A stretch of DNA of 64,000 bases from Uranotaenia lowii. Taxonomy: Eukaryota > Arthropoda > Insecta > Diptera > Culicidae. Numbering within the stretch: the stretch's first letter is position 1; the number at the start of each line of letters is the position of its first letter. The notes beneath the pieces were generated by a model, which saw nothing but the letters and a program-made list of their open reading frames with translations, was not told the origin of the DNA and did no database searches. Made by a program: the position numbers and the translations under genes. The DNA lies in NCBI RefSeq assembly GCF_029784155.1, contig NC_073693.1, positions 286,102,875 to 286,166,874 of the forward strand, given 5' to 3'. Below, one piece after another: positions 1-11,732 of this stretch.

Positions 1-321
1 CGTGCTCATAGAACGCTTAACTGAACCCAATTGAGGCGCTTGGAATCAGAAGGGTGCAAGTGCTTAAATAATAGTTTCGAGAAAACGCGCTTCAAAGTTG
101 TGTGAAAGTGCTCAATTTTTCATATATTTTTGGAATTCGAGCAGTTTAAATTCAATCGAAAATGTGTTCATAAAAATTATAAAAAATTCACCGTTTTGCA
201 CCAGATGTACAATTGAACATGCAGAATCGTTAGGTATACTTAACTCAAAATTGATTATTTTGGGACTTGCAGCCCTGTGATCTTGAGGGTCTCAATTGTT
301 ATGGTGATGCTAAAATAAGCT

Positions 322-760
322 TGCCAGATTTCTCAGTCTTACTCGGACTTGCCCGGATATTTGACACAAAATTTAGAAAAAGTTCGGTTCAGCTCAGTTT
401 CCCAGATTTTGTATAAAAAGCCTAGATTTTGCACTGATTTATTCACTTTATTTCCAAAATTGAACAAAAAAACTTAAATTGAGTTTTTATTTTTTTTTTA
501 TTTTCGCGTTCTAAAACGATTTTTTTCTGAGAAAGTTTAATCTAAATAATCATGAACAGTTTTTCGGAAGCCTAAATATGATTTAAAATCTGCTGATGTG
601 TTTTGATGTTAAAATATATTTCCAATTTTATTATTATTTTATTTATGTTTGAATTGAATAATTCCGTGGTTTTGATCAAATTAACTCTGATATTGCCCGG
701 ATTTTGGGTTAAAAATGTTGATGCTTGGATTTAGTCAAGTTTTTAATGCTAAGAACTAAA
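322..760 (+). repeat. Dispersed TTGCCAGATTT / CCCGGATTTT repeat, copy A
   Basis: It begins with a TTGCCAGATT motif and contains CCCGGATAT, TTATTCACTTTATTTCCAAA and GCCCGGATTTTGGGT in the same order as copies at 3.45, 14.1 and 30.1 kb. Full copies end in an inverted GTTGCCAG motif, so the family is probably a non-autonomous DNA element. This copy is degraded and its right end is unclear. Confidence 0.6.
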
Positions 761-892
761 CGAGTTATTTATTCTTGCCTAATACTTACTTTGAAAAAAT
801 GCTGCTAATTTGAGAACAAACAGAATACAAAAAACATTTTCTGTGTTGAAACAATGAATTTCAATTGGAGCTAAATTTAAGTTTTTCCAGTG

Positions 893-1012
893 TAGATCGG
901 TGAAAAGTCATAAAAGTATTTAATTTTTACAATTAAATCGATGAATGCCATGTTCTTTAAGTAAGAAAATTTCTAGTTTTGAAAATCATAAATGGATAAA
1001 CAAAGATTAGAA
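893..1012 (+). repeat. Short dispersed repeat shared with 7245-7362
   Basis: Both places share ATCGATGAATG, then ATGTTCTT, then TTTTGAAAATCATA or its close variant, then ATGGATA-A-AAGA-AATTAGAA in the same order. The function and family are unknown. Confidence 0.5.
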
Positions 1013-1229
1013 AAAAATACGACAAAAGTTGAAAATGATCGAGGAAAGATACATACAGCATGGATCAACTATTTTGAAGTGGTAGAATCGGAGAAGGTTG
1101 AGTCTACCACAAAAGTTTTCTCAGGAAAAAGTAGGACATTTTGAGAAAAAAAGCGGGACATGCCTCGGGAAGGCAACCCTAACTTAAAGCCATTAATTTT
1201 TTTTTATTTCGAAAATATACAAAGCTACG

Positions 1230-1985
1230 ATCTTGGACAAAGTTGTTTAGCGCAAAATTTCCTTTGAAGAATTTATAAATTGGCTTAAAAACCGGTTGGC
1301 CCACAGCTTGCACCAGCCCACAGGTAGAAATTTGTTGCAGCAGTTTTGCAGCTTTTTTTTACTTTTAGAAAAGAAAACTGTGCAGCTTTTGAAAAGAGTT
1401 GTATTCGTTTAAGACAAAAAAATCATGCTGGACCAAAATAAAATCAACAAAACTATTACTTTATGTGATATTAAATTTTCAAACCTGAGAAACTTTCTTA
1501 AACCTTCGTTTCATAAAGTAACAAATTTGCAAATATTAATATTTGAAAAAAGTGCAAAATCGTATTTTATTTTAATTGTTTTGTCTAGATGTACACATCA
1601 TTTCCAACTGTTCAAAATGATTTTTAGGGGAAAATAAAAAAATCATGAAATGAAGGGTTAAGTACTTAAAAAAAGTTTTTATAACCATCATTTTCAAGAC
1701 ACACAATTTGTTATTACACTCACTGGTCGTTGATTTAATCAGACTAATTTTATATTTGAACGATTTTTATTGGTTTGTTAACTTTTCAAAACAAAATATT
1801 GAATTTCCCCATACAAACTTAAAAGTTCAAATTTACTCATGTTAACGTTACTTAAAAAATCTGCAAAAAATCATGGCTGAATTATGAAGCAAAACGAAGC
1901 TTTTTAGACCCCAAGGTTTAAGAAATTTTAAAATGACACCAAATCGACTCAGTCTATTGGCATGCCCATCATTTTTAACTAGTTT
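1230..1985. repeat. Composite dispersed repeat, related to the 37.1-37.7 kb cluster
   Basis: Two pieces are recognisable. The segment 1230-1300 is the reverse complement of 37352-37425 (AACAACTTTGT and AATTTATAAA motifs). The segment 1790-1985 matches 37535-37690 directly and 37110-37300 inverted: AAGTTCAAATTTACTCATG, then AAAAAATCATGG, then AAATCGACTCAGTCTA. The sequence between the pieces has no match that I saw. Confidence 0.6.
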
Positions 1986-3447
1986 TTACGATGGTTCGCG
2001 CTAGTGGTAATTTTCTGTCCGAAAACTGTCTCTACGTTTTTATACGTTTTTTTTTAAATAATTTAGAATAAAGTATAACTAAATCTAAATTCACAAATAA
2101 AAACAAGACACTTCAAGTTATTTAACAAGACTAAATTTAAGTAATTAATTCAGTGATTGGCAAGTCATGGAAAATATCGATAACCAGTACCAATTCTCAA
2201 TAATGATGATAAGGACATTAATGGAATTCTACTTTATAACCTACGATCCTCGAAAACATCGAGTTGAAATTATTAAAAGATTAGTTAAAATATAAACTAT
2301 TCTAAAAATAGCCGGATTTCACTAATGTTGCCTTCCTGAAAATACATTTTTAGGGTGTTTAATAAAAATCTATTCTAGCCTTCTCCACCGTATACATTCT
2401 CAATTTTGATTTACTTTTGAATGCGTTCTAGTACATTAAATCATGCAAATGTGAAATTCAAAGTTCTTTGATTAAATTATAAGCCTAGATTCGAATAAAA
2501 ATTCGTCAGTTTCGAACGCACAAGAATCGCAGCGCATTTTTTATGAACTTTCGAAAAAAAAAATGTCGCAAAAAGTGCGTTATGTTGGAGAAAGTTTTCT
2601 CTATTGTGTGACAAATGTTGAATTTTGTTGTATTGAAAAAGTTTTAAAATATACACCGTGGGCTTAGAACTGTCGAAATGTATGTTCGATTCTCTTTATC
2701 GTTGAAACTTGAAATAAAATCTGAAGTTAGATTCGAATTAAAAAAAATATGAGTTATAACAAAAGTCTGAAGGATGTAGTACTTGACTTTCTTTGTCATG
2801 GTTAGAGGAATATCTGATCACAACCAGAGATCTTGCACAAAGTTTTTAGACCGCAGCAAAATGACTTTTTGCTCTCTTAAGTTTTTTCGAGACCAATTTT
2901 ATCATTTAAAAATATGAGATAATTTGAATAATTCAATAATTTGATATTTGTATCGAAGAAGAAATTTTTTTTACATGAATTTATCCAGAAAATCCCACTA
3001 AGATTGAAATATTAATTCTCTTTATTCATGGTTTTGGTTTTGTGGTTCTATTCTTAAATTTGGTAACATGAGACGAAGCTAAGTATTTCATGGAAAATGC
3101 TATAATCATTTCGAACTAAAAATTCTTAACCCAATGAAAATTATTTGATAAGGACAAGGTTCTATGCATGAACAAGCTAATTAGCTATGCAGAGCAGCAT
3201 TCTGTGACTTTTTATATTCATCCTACAAACAATAAGTTTAAATTTTTGTTTCTGTATAAAAGTTTATCAATCAAATTTTGATGAGTAACTAAAATAAGTC
3301 AGGAGAAACTATCTCGATTCAGAACGTAATAAAAAACCTCGAAATCTCATCCCAAGCCCCAAGTTTTACAGCAGTTTGGCAAAAAAAAACACTTTCAAAA
3401 TATTGAATTCCGAAAGTAAGACTCTCGAAAGTCTAACAGATTCTAAC
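1986..3447. other. AT-rich stretch with nothing recognised
   Basis: There is no open frame of note, no terminal inverted repeat and no clear relation to other parts of the window. It is probably old, decayed non-coding DNA. Confidence 0.4.
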
Positions 3448-3795
3448 CTTGCCAGAATCCCCTGATTTTGCGCAAATTTTTCACTTTACGTGTATAATCA
3501 AACAAAAATTTCAATAAGGTCCTTAGAATTAAACATCTTGCGCACAAAACAAAATTTAAATTTTTGTCAAAATAAACAAGAACGAATTTTTGGAAGCCTA
3601 AAATATGATTTTGATTTCTAATTTGTTTCGATAAACAAATCAATTTTGAAGTGTTTTTCTTCTTGATTTCAATGGAATAATTCCGAAAAATTTCTTGGGT
3701 ATTCGCCGGATTCTGGAGAAAATTTTGAAACATAATGCTGGAACTTTGCAAGGTTTAAACATAAAAAAAACCCGTATTTTCCCGGCCCGGGTACT
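3448..3795 (+). repeat. Dispersed TTGCCAGA repeat, copy B
   Basis: It has the same order of motifs as copy A: TTGCCAGAATC, TTTTTCACTTTA, GGAAGCCTAAAATATGATTT, AATAATTCC and a CCGG-bearing right end. It is strongly diverged. Confidence 0.55.
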
Positions 3796-3799
3796 TGCG

Positions 3800-5055
3800 G
3801 AAAAATTTCTAGTAAGTACCCAGTTTACTGCTATTAATTCTCAGTGTGGATCATTATTGGGATAGAATTCTGATTCGAATCTTGGTTTCGCATTTAAAAC
3901 TCATTATTTCGGAGCCATTATATTTGGACTTGAAATTTTAATCCTCAGTCCATATGCAAAATGAAGCATAAGAAAGATCAAAGAGTCCAGAATTGAAAAA
4001 TACAAAACAATTTCATCATTCGGAATTTTCGTTCGAATGTACAAGTTCAATTAGGAGTAAATAATTGAACCCTTGAATTCAGAATAAAGTAAAAGATTTC
4101 TGATCAAATTTCGCTTTTTATGTTTAATCTCTTAGGAATTATTATCTGGAATTTAATTCAGATTTTGAATTTACGTTCAATATGTCAAATTTAGATCCAG
4201 AATTAAAAATTTATTCTATTCAAAATCAGATTCAGCTCGCAGAATCAATATGAAAATTTCATAAAGAATTCAAATGGAAGAAGTTCGCTGTTTCATAACT
4301 TAGAATCTTGATTCCAAATTAAGTTTTTAAATGCAATCAGAGTCAGTTTAGAAACACAAACCTGGTAAAAATCACAAATAAAGAATAAGATCTATATTCA
4401 TATCAATGAATGTGTTTTTTATAAAAAAATAAAAACTTTATTTACTGGGGTTTAGAAAAAAAAAAAAAGTTATTATTGATAATTTTTGTATGTAAAAGAA
4501 CTCAGGAGAAATTCAGCTGAAAATTTTATTGAATCTTTAACGCCATTTAATTCAATTTTTATAAATTTTATACAAGTTTACAAGAGTAGAAAACTATCTT
4601 TATTTGAACCGTAAAATTTATTCGTTACTCTTATTTCTGAATATTAGATACATTTTTAACAATGCTTAAAATGGTTATGCTTGTGGTTTAAAAGAATAAG
4701 CTTGCTTATTTAAGTAAATTCAAAAAGTTTTTCTTCAAATGAAGCCTCTAAAATTTCTTATTAATTTGTTTCATTTTTGTTTTCGAATACATTCGTTTAA
4801 ACATCTTTGTGTCATTCGCAACTTTTATCCACGCATTTGCATTTGACATACAATCATTAAAAAAAAACTAATCCAGTACAACTGTGTTCGATGTTTACTC
4901 ACAAAAAAAATTACAAAAATCACAATTACAATGAAATACTAAAAAATGACAAAAAGATGGAAATTTCATAAAATTTCAAAAAGAAATTTAATAAAAACCA
5001 AAAACTAAGAACGACAAAAATAGCTTTAAAAATGATGAAGAATAGCAAAAAAAAA
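3800..5055. other. AT-rich stretch with degenerate AATTCAGA-like words
   Basis: Between about 3860 and 4340 the words GAATTC, ATTCAGA and AGAATC recur without a fixed period, like a worn-down version of the simple arrays at 55.9-56.9 and 62.3-63.0 kb. The rest shows nothing. Confidence 0.3.
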
Positions 5056-5260
5056 TATGACAGAAACACTAAAAATTATAAATAAAACAAGAAACGTGAT
5101 CAATGCATTAGAAACATGACAAAAAAATTAAAAATGAATAAAATGATCAGAAATTGACTAAAAATTACGTTGATGATAATAATAATAATTTCGTTGTAGT
5201 ATTTAGTGAAAAAATAGTTGAGGAATAAGACCGTTCTAATTTGTCAACATTCGATTTTGG
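5056..5260 (+). repeat. Dispersed repeat shared with 35.44-35.74 kb
   Basis: AATAAAACAAGAAA, AATGCATTAGAAACAT, then GTAGTATTTAGTGAAAAAA and finally CAACATTCGATTTTGG occur here. The same words occur at 35445-35735 inside the 34.1-36.9 kb foldback element, though CAACATTCGATTTTGG lies on the other side there. This may be a piece of a relative of that element. Confidence 0.5.
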
Positions 5261-5299
5261 CATCACAAAATGTTTAGGCGTGTTGTCAAAAACGTCAAA

Positions 5300-7240
5300 G
5301 TCTGTATCTACACATTTTTTTCACTATTCTGTGTGAAGGCTTTGTTCAAACCAATTTTTTTTAGAAAAAAATATTCACCAAACCCCTTATTTGGGCCGGT
5401 TCTCAGGTACAACTTAGGTTTGTTGTTTATTGACATGAAATCCATTTTTTTTACAACTTTCAGTAAATTTCTGATGATTTTTGAATTTATTTCCATACAA
5501 AACTATAACTTGTTCTAAATACTTATTCAGGAATGAATGAAATGGTTATGGAAGGTGTTGGGTTAATAGAGAGCGTATTGAAGACCCTTCTTACAACACT
5601 GAGTCATTATGTGAGGAAGAAGGACGATTAAGGGAGATTCATCTGGAAAACTGTCAGCATCTCTAATTAGCAGCTGATAGCTGCACCCATCCGATGAGAT
5701 AAAAAGTAAAAATGCATCGAATTGTACTATTTTTGTCCCTTACCAACAACACCATTTTTGTATTGTATCCAGTCAGTTTTAAGTAGATTCGCCATTCGAA
5801 TAGATGATCGTTAGACGTAGTCATGTTAAATTGTAGTTAATAAATGTTAAAGTTCAGCGTTGATTTTCCCTAAATAATGTGTTGTGAATAAATAGTACCA
5901 AAACCCAAATAAAGTTGCGATCAATAAATTGTGTGATTGTTAAACCCACGGATTTTCATTGCGGAATTGGCACCGATAGAACCCCCCCGTACATTAATTT
6001 TATACCTTCCATAACTTTTTCTGGTTGCTTTTCGTGCAAAAAAATAAACATAAATTTCAAATTTCTATTGATAGATTGCAGTGGTGTTCTAGGCACACAT
6101 TAATGTTAAATTTTAAAATATTGCTATGCTTATCTCTATTTCAATTTCAATAACTTTTTCTGTTTAGAATGTAAACCAACAAAGCCTGAATTCCCTATTT
6201 ACGATATTTTATTAAGGAAACTACAGAGTTTTCTTTTCAATTTCCAATTAAGATAGTTGTCTAAGCACTATATACAGTCCATTGAATTTATTCCTTGTAG
6301 ATCAGCAAACTTTAATGACCAAGTCAAACAGTCTCATAAGGAAGTTGTAAAATTTTAAATTTAAATTCATGCCTAAAATCGACTACACGATCCAAGCGAC
6401 AAGAGGATCGGATCATGTCATTGCCATCATTAGACCATGTTCTGCCTTGTAGCAAAATTGCGTCCCCACGTAGCTCAGAGTTAAACCTACCAAGGTGAAA
6501 CAGCACACTGCGCACAGATCCGTTCTTCTCGACGACGAAACGAGTGCGATCATCATCAACAACATCATCGTCTTAGTTCAATTCAGATCGGGAAAGGGAT
6601 CTCCCCGGGGGTGGCCATTTTTGCATTTTTCTTCTAAATAACTGCTCCACGGTTCCCCGGAATTGCCCCAATGCAATGCCAATGGATGGAATAGATCGAA
6701 CAACGAAGGAGGTGGCACCTTAATGTCTCTTTCTCCTCATCGAAGGCCCACCACAATAAATATGGCGTCACGCACAAGACCCAGCGACCCGTTGGACTAC
6801 TTTCCGGGATCTGCGCAGCACGGCACGGGTTCTGCTTCCTTCCATCCATAGCGTCATGTCATTGAGCCTTCTGTATGTAGGTATAGGAACCTGGAACGCG
6901 ATCCAACAGCACAGCACAACAACGCTTTTCAATTAGAAGAAAATCTAATTACAATATTTTATCCACTCCATTGGGCGCGCGATCGAACTGGGAGGAGGCT
7001 GGCCCTCGAAACCTCGAAAATACGAAAAGAGAATCGGTTTCTTTTGGTTCAGCGTGCAGCCGAAACTGTCTGGGGTCAAGTTTCAGCCGGGGGAGTTTAC
7101 CTAAATGTCGGTGTAAGATTTTTATCCTATACCGGGTGGCCTATTCATTGTACTGCCGTAGGTACTGTAAGTTACGAAGCTTCATGTGCGGTACAATATC
7201 TGCATTAGTTTGTTTTTTTTTTTTTCAAAAAAAAAGTTAT
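5300..7240. other. Unassigned; GC-richer, repeat-poor part at 6300-7140
   Basis: At 5559 a TGTTGGGTTAATAG sequence opens a stretch with AATAAA words (5840-5910) that recalls a copia-type LTR, but no matching end or 5-base duplication was found. The part 6300-7140 is richer in GC and lacks dispersed repeats, with short frames on both strands that cancel each other out. It could be a regulatory or untranslated segment of a host gene, or an old insertion. No coding call is supported. Confidence 0.3.
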
Positions 7241-7244
7241 TATA

Positions 7245-8150
7245 TAGTTTGAAATAAATTTTTACGGCCTTATCGATGAATGTTATGTTCTTATAGTGAG
7301 AACATATCAAGATTTGAAAATTATAGATGGATAGAAGAAAATTAGAAGAAATAACATTTTTAAGAAGCATTATCACCAGTGTTCCGAAAATCACTCATTT
7401 TCAATGAATGTTACTGATTGCACTTCGCAACTAAACGTACAGCGATCAGGTTTTGTTATTGATTGCTACTGGACCTATCCGATCATCGTTCGTTCTATTC
7501 ATCGCTAAAATACAAATCACCTCGCACGATGCTTGCTGTCAAAACATATCAGCACCATCATCAAACTGGAATCTTACAATTGAGCGATGCATACGGCGAA
7601 TCATGTTGGGCTAGGATCAAGAGTGAATGGTTCAGGCAGTGAGTGAGTGATACATGTAACCGATCATTAGCAAATGTTGTTTAATTTTAAACATAGCCGA
7701 TTAATAAATTTATTTGATTTTACAGCGTTTTTTACATAAGTAAGAATAAAATCAAATTGAAGTTGTGTTTGTGAGGGAAAGATGTTCACTTCCGCCGTGT
7801 TTTCAATTTCAAATAAACCAGACGGATACTGATAGAGAGACAATCAGAATGGATCAGTTTGTATCTCACTCATCTCTGATATGCGATGTTTGTAGAACCG
7901 ATGATTCTGAATTATGCGACTCGGTTGGCATTGTTGAGTCAAGCGCTGATCGAGATTGCATACCAGTCAGGCGGAGCAGTTGCGAGAGGCGCTATCCCAT
8001 TATACAATCAGAATGTTTCCAACAGGAAACGCATCCTGAGTGTTTATTTTGATTGATTTTCGGAACATTGATTATCACCACATACTGTAGTTGATCCGTG
8101 CTTGAACAAAAGTTAAGTATGTGGTGATAATGCTTCTTAAAAATTTCTAC
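7245..8150. repeat. Older hairpin repeat split by the hAT-type insertion
   Basis: Without the insertion at 7377-8070, the flanks form inverted arms. The left arm ATTTTTAAGAAGCATTATC (from 7357) continues after the insertion as ACCACATACT. The right arm AGTATGTGGTGATAATGC then TTCTTAAAAAT is at about 8115-8143. The loop is about 27 bases. The left part (7245-7362) is shared with 893-1012. Confidence 0.75.
7377..8070. mobile_element. Non-autonomous hAT-type element, 694 bp
   Basis: The left end reads CAGTGTTCCGAAAATCA and the right end, reverse complemented, reads CAATGTTCCGAAAATCA, giving 17-bp TIRs with one difference. The 8 bases ATTATCAC flank it on both sides (7369-7376 and 8071-8078). 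An 8-bp duplication with CAG/CAA ends is the hAT signature. The interior has no transposase, so mobility would depend on an enzyme from elsewhere. Confidence 0.85.
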
Positions 8151-8360
8151 CCCTTCAACACCTGTAATTTTCTTCTTTATTGAAGACCGCAACTTACATC
8201 TTATTGTGAATTTAAATAAAATTTTTAAGAAACGTCGCTGGTGAACTGGCAACAAAACACAGACCTCCGACAATCTGGTAATTCACTTTTCTTTTTCGGA
8301 AGTCTGTCGGAAGTCCGGACTTCCGAAGTAAAATTTAGTGCTGGCGTGATAATTTTAGGT

Positions 8361-8564
8361 AAAAAAGTTACAAGCTGTTGAATAGGGGCATGTCTTTTGG
8401 CATTAAAACCAATTAATTCAACTAACATCACTGCTGGTGCCCAGCGAGGTATTACTTGCAAATTAGTCATGCTATACCTCGCTAGGCACCTGCAGTGATG
8501 TCAGTTGAATTGATTTTTTTAATGTCAAATAATTTATCCCTATTCAACAGCTAATAACTTTTTT
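8361..8564. repeat. Hairpin (foldback) repeat with arms of about 90 bases
   Basis: The arm AGCTGTTGAATAGGG ... CATCACTGC-GGTGCC-AGCGAGGTAT on the left is answered by its reverse complement on the right. The loop is about 21 bases (8453-8473). A one-arm relative lies at 37433-37531. No gene is present. Transcribed, it would fold into a long imperfect hairpin. Confidence 0.85.
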
Positions 8565-8579
8565 GTCTTATAAGATAAA

Positions 8580-9264
8580 TTATAAATAATTTGAATAACA
8601 ATTTATTAACTTGGGTAAAATTCAATGGTAATCAATCAGTCAGTCAGCAAATTGCAGTTTCTTTCAAAACTTCTATATGTACGGCTCAATAAGGCCAAAT
8701 GGACCACTAGACGATAGACCGAATGCCAATAAGGTCAACTGAATTCAAGTATAAATGATCGTTAAGCCGAAACGGACAAATGAATGATAAGGGTTTTGAA
8801 TTTTTGGATATTAAAGTAAAAAAAAATACAAAAGATCTTACTTTTCTTATTTTTTTAAGAGTAGGGAAAAGCCCCCTAGAGTTGGCTTTTTATCGGTGCC
8901 ATTCTCCCGAAGACATATAACCTTCTAACTATTTATTAGTTATTTTTATGCATCTTTTCAAAGTTATTTACAAAATTCAAAGTTAACACTATTTCTTTTT
9001 TTTTCACTGTTATTCATTTTTTTTTTTTTGGCTGTGATGGCTTGCTGGAGTTTTTGGAGGAGGTTGGTGGCGGTTGTTTTGTGGCGGGTGGAGGGGGAAT
9101 ATAAAAGCAGAATGGTATTCAGGCGAGTAGTGGCAGATACCTCAAGAAACAATTAACTGCAGAAAAAGCGCTGAAAAAATATCGTGGCTCAATTTTTAAT
9201 CAGCAATATGGCTGAAAGAAGGCCTGAAATATTCACTAATTCACGTGTCTTCAGCCTTTAATCA
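8580..9264. other. Nothing recognised
   Basis: This is AT-rich non-coding DNA with short poly-A and poly-T runs. It contains no matched repeat or open frame of interest. Confidence 0.35.
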
Positions 9265-9268
9265 TCTT

Positions 9269-9748
9269 GATCTGGGGGAGGAAGACAGAATAAAAAAAGA
9301 AAAAAATCTTTCAAACGTCAAATTTCTCTCATCAATCTACCGACCTTTGCGAAGGTTCAAAATTTTACTTTCTTATTTAGAGATTTTTAATAAAACTTGT
9401 TTTATGCTGAAAAGCACTTGTTTTGCGTAAAACAATGATTCAATTAGGTTTTGTTTTGCTCTGGCAAATTCTAGCATGATCAGGCGTATTGAGTCGCTGA
9501 AATTTCGTCAAAGTTTTGAAGCTGATAAATAAAAATGGTTTGATTAATGGTAGTTCTAAAAATATAGAAAAATCTAAATTTAGCACTTAAACATCTGAGT
9601 TACATGACTCGCTACACGAAACTGATCATCCAAAGTTAAAATTTGAACGATTACAAATCTTTTCAACAATTGCTGGCTTTTTGCCGAACAGTAAAAAAAC
9701 GATACAGAAAACGATACAGCAAATTTCAGTCTTCCTCCCCCAAATCTT
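9269..9748. mobile_element. GGGGGAGGAAGAC terminal-inverted-repeat element, copy 1
   Basis: The left end GATCTGGGGGAGGAAGAC and the right end (reverse complement GATTTGGGGGAGGAAGAC) form the TIR. The direct repeat ATCTTGATCT lies on both sides and overlaps the TIR tips, so a 9-10 base target duplication (Mutator-like) or a 6-base one (TCTTGA) are both possible. The interior is non-coding. A second copy lies at 31417-32029. Confidence 0.75.
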
Positions 9749-9754
9749 GATCTG

Positions 9755-10619
9755 GAGAAGTTATTCAGCGAACGTCATTAAACGTCAAATGACGGATCAA
9801 CCCATAAAAAAAAAACAAAAAAAAAGATTAACGTCTGTCCGATGTTTGGCACCTATTTTTCTCCTTGTGTGAAATTTTGTTGTTGTTGCAACTGCCCCGA
9901 ACTTTAAACCTCCGGCTTGTTGGTCGCATGCCGCAGTACGCTGACCCAATCATGTATTTTGTGGTGCGATGAAAATTTTTCGTTCTTAAGCGACTAGAAT
10001 GCCTCTAACCGAAGATTTATTTTATGTAAAGTGCAACAGAAATGATTATTTTTTTCCATTTTGGGCACCAAAACTCGTGAGAAAATCCACTCTTCATTTC
10101 ATAATCAAGCTGACAAGGAAATGATGAAAAAATGTCATCAAAAAAGGAAAACAAAAACTCCCTTGTAATTTCAATCAAGCTGCCATCATGCATGGCAGTT
10201 TTACCACAGCCAATGGTAGCAAATGGTTGAACAAACGCTGAAAAAGTGTGTAAGAAACAATTCTTCAACTTCTCCCATTGGCTGCACTAAGACTTCTTTA
10301 AACGCTGAAACATCGTTTCAGTTTGTCTTTATTCAGCCGGTAAGCTGAAACAGCAATTACGCTTTAGCTAAGCTTTTGAACAGCAAATTACCGTTCTTAA
10401 GCAACCAAAATGTTTATTGGAATATCCTCAGTTAGGAATTTGACTTTCTCAGGCCCTAAGTGAAAATACTCTTTGTTAAGGGGGCTTTGAAGATTTGCTA
10501 GTCACTTGCTTCACGGCTTAGTTTGTTTCGATTCTAATTTATGCTAAATAGTTTGTTAAGTTGGCTTTAAAGTAGGATTTGATTTTACGTTTAAAGCTGG
10601 CTTTGTTTGTTACAAACTT
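9755..10619. other. Nothing recognised
   Basis: This is non-coding AT-rich DNA between the TIR element and the non-LTR retrotransposon. Short frames on both strands lack any recognisable domain. Confidence 0.35.
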
Positions 10620-11196
10620 TAAATATGGTGGAAGGTTATTGTATTTCATATTGATAAAATACTCCGGAGATCTCTTCATCTTCTCGGTATTGGCTCTTCC
10701 ATGTATAAGATGTCCTCTCGCTCTAGTGGGAAATTTGTGATTCAGCTGCTGGATCTGTTGATTGTAGTGGAACAGTGGATTGTGCAGCTGGTTGTGAATT
10801 TATATGACACCTTGTAGCTCCCTTAATGCGTAAAATGGATTGAGAGGCTTTTCAGAATAATTTGAGTGAGGAGAAATGGGTAGTTTAAACACCGATTTTA
10901 GACATCGATTCTGCATGGTTTGGAGTAATTTTATGTCCTTTTTTCTCGCAGCTCCGCAGATTGAGATCATGTTTTACAACTTTACTTGCACAAATGCATG
11001 GTTCAAACATGTCAACTGCGCTGTGGGTACAAAACTGTGTATGGCAGTTAGACCTTTTCTTAGACAGTCTATATGTGCGTCCCACATCTTCGTTGAACTT
11101 AAGGCCCAGGTATTTTAACGTTTTGACTTGCTGTATTACTCTAGTGTTAACTTGGAGCTGATCGTGCTGTGTAGGCAAACGGTTGGTCGATCTTAA
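10620..11196 (-). pseudogene. 3' part of a non-LTR retrotransposon reverse transcriptase ORF
   Basis: On the minus strand this continues the reverse transcriptase from the other side of the TTAA insertion. The frame reads R-S-T-N-R-L-P-T-Q, then V-K-T-L-K-Y-L-G-L-K-F-N, the Y-L-G block that closes the RT domain in CR1, jockey and related clades. Farther down (about 10625-10880) a frame rich in R-A-R-G-H and S-P-E-Y-F-I-N resembles the C-terminal tail of such ORF2 proteins. Several stops and frame changes show it is dead. Confidence 0.75.
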
Positions 11197-11625
11197 CACG
11201 TTCGTCGCCACGCTCAAATCTTGGAGCAAAAAAGCAACCAGGAAGAACTCCACTATTAGTAACGTGTGACCATGGTCTCCAATTTTCATTCAATCATTTG
11301 AATCTAGGCTGCTTTGGAAGTTCACAATCGAATAACTTTTTTTGCCGCCAAATGAAAACTTATAAGTTTCAGGTTGCTATAAGAGTCGGTAAACTAAACA
11401 TTCAGACCGGTCCGCATAACAATCAGATGAAAGAATATTTTTTCGATTAAAAATCATCGCTTTCATTTTCATGCCTTGCTGAAAATCTTCAAATAAGAAG
11501 ATTATTAGTTTAAAAATACAAATTAATAGGACGGTTTTTACAGAATCAAGCTATCAAAATTGCAAAAAAATATATTTTTTTAATATAAGATTTTTTTGTT
11601 GCTTTTACATCGATTCCTCTTACTT

Positions 11626-11690
11626 AAATAATTAATTAATAATAATATTAAAAATAATTAATTAATTAATTAATTATTAATAAATATTAA
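11626..11690. repeat. (TTAA)n-like AT microsatellite
   Basis: ATTAATTAATAATAATATTA and similar words form a pure A/T tract of about 65 bases within the TTAA element. Confidence 0.7.
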
Positions 11691-11732
11691 ATGAATGAGC
11701 TCTTGGCTTAGTTCCCTTTAAAAAAGTTTATA

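Noticed and set aside
5559..5930. Possible copia-type solo LTR opening TGTTGGG
   Set aside because: No matching CA end with a 5-base target duplication and no second LTR were found.
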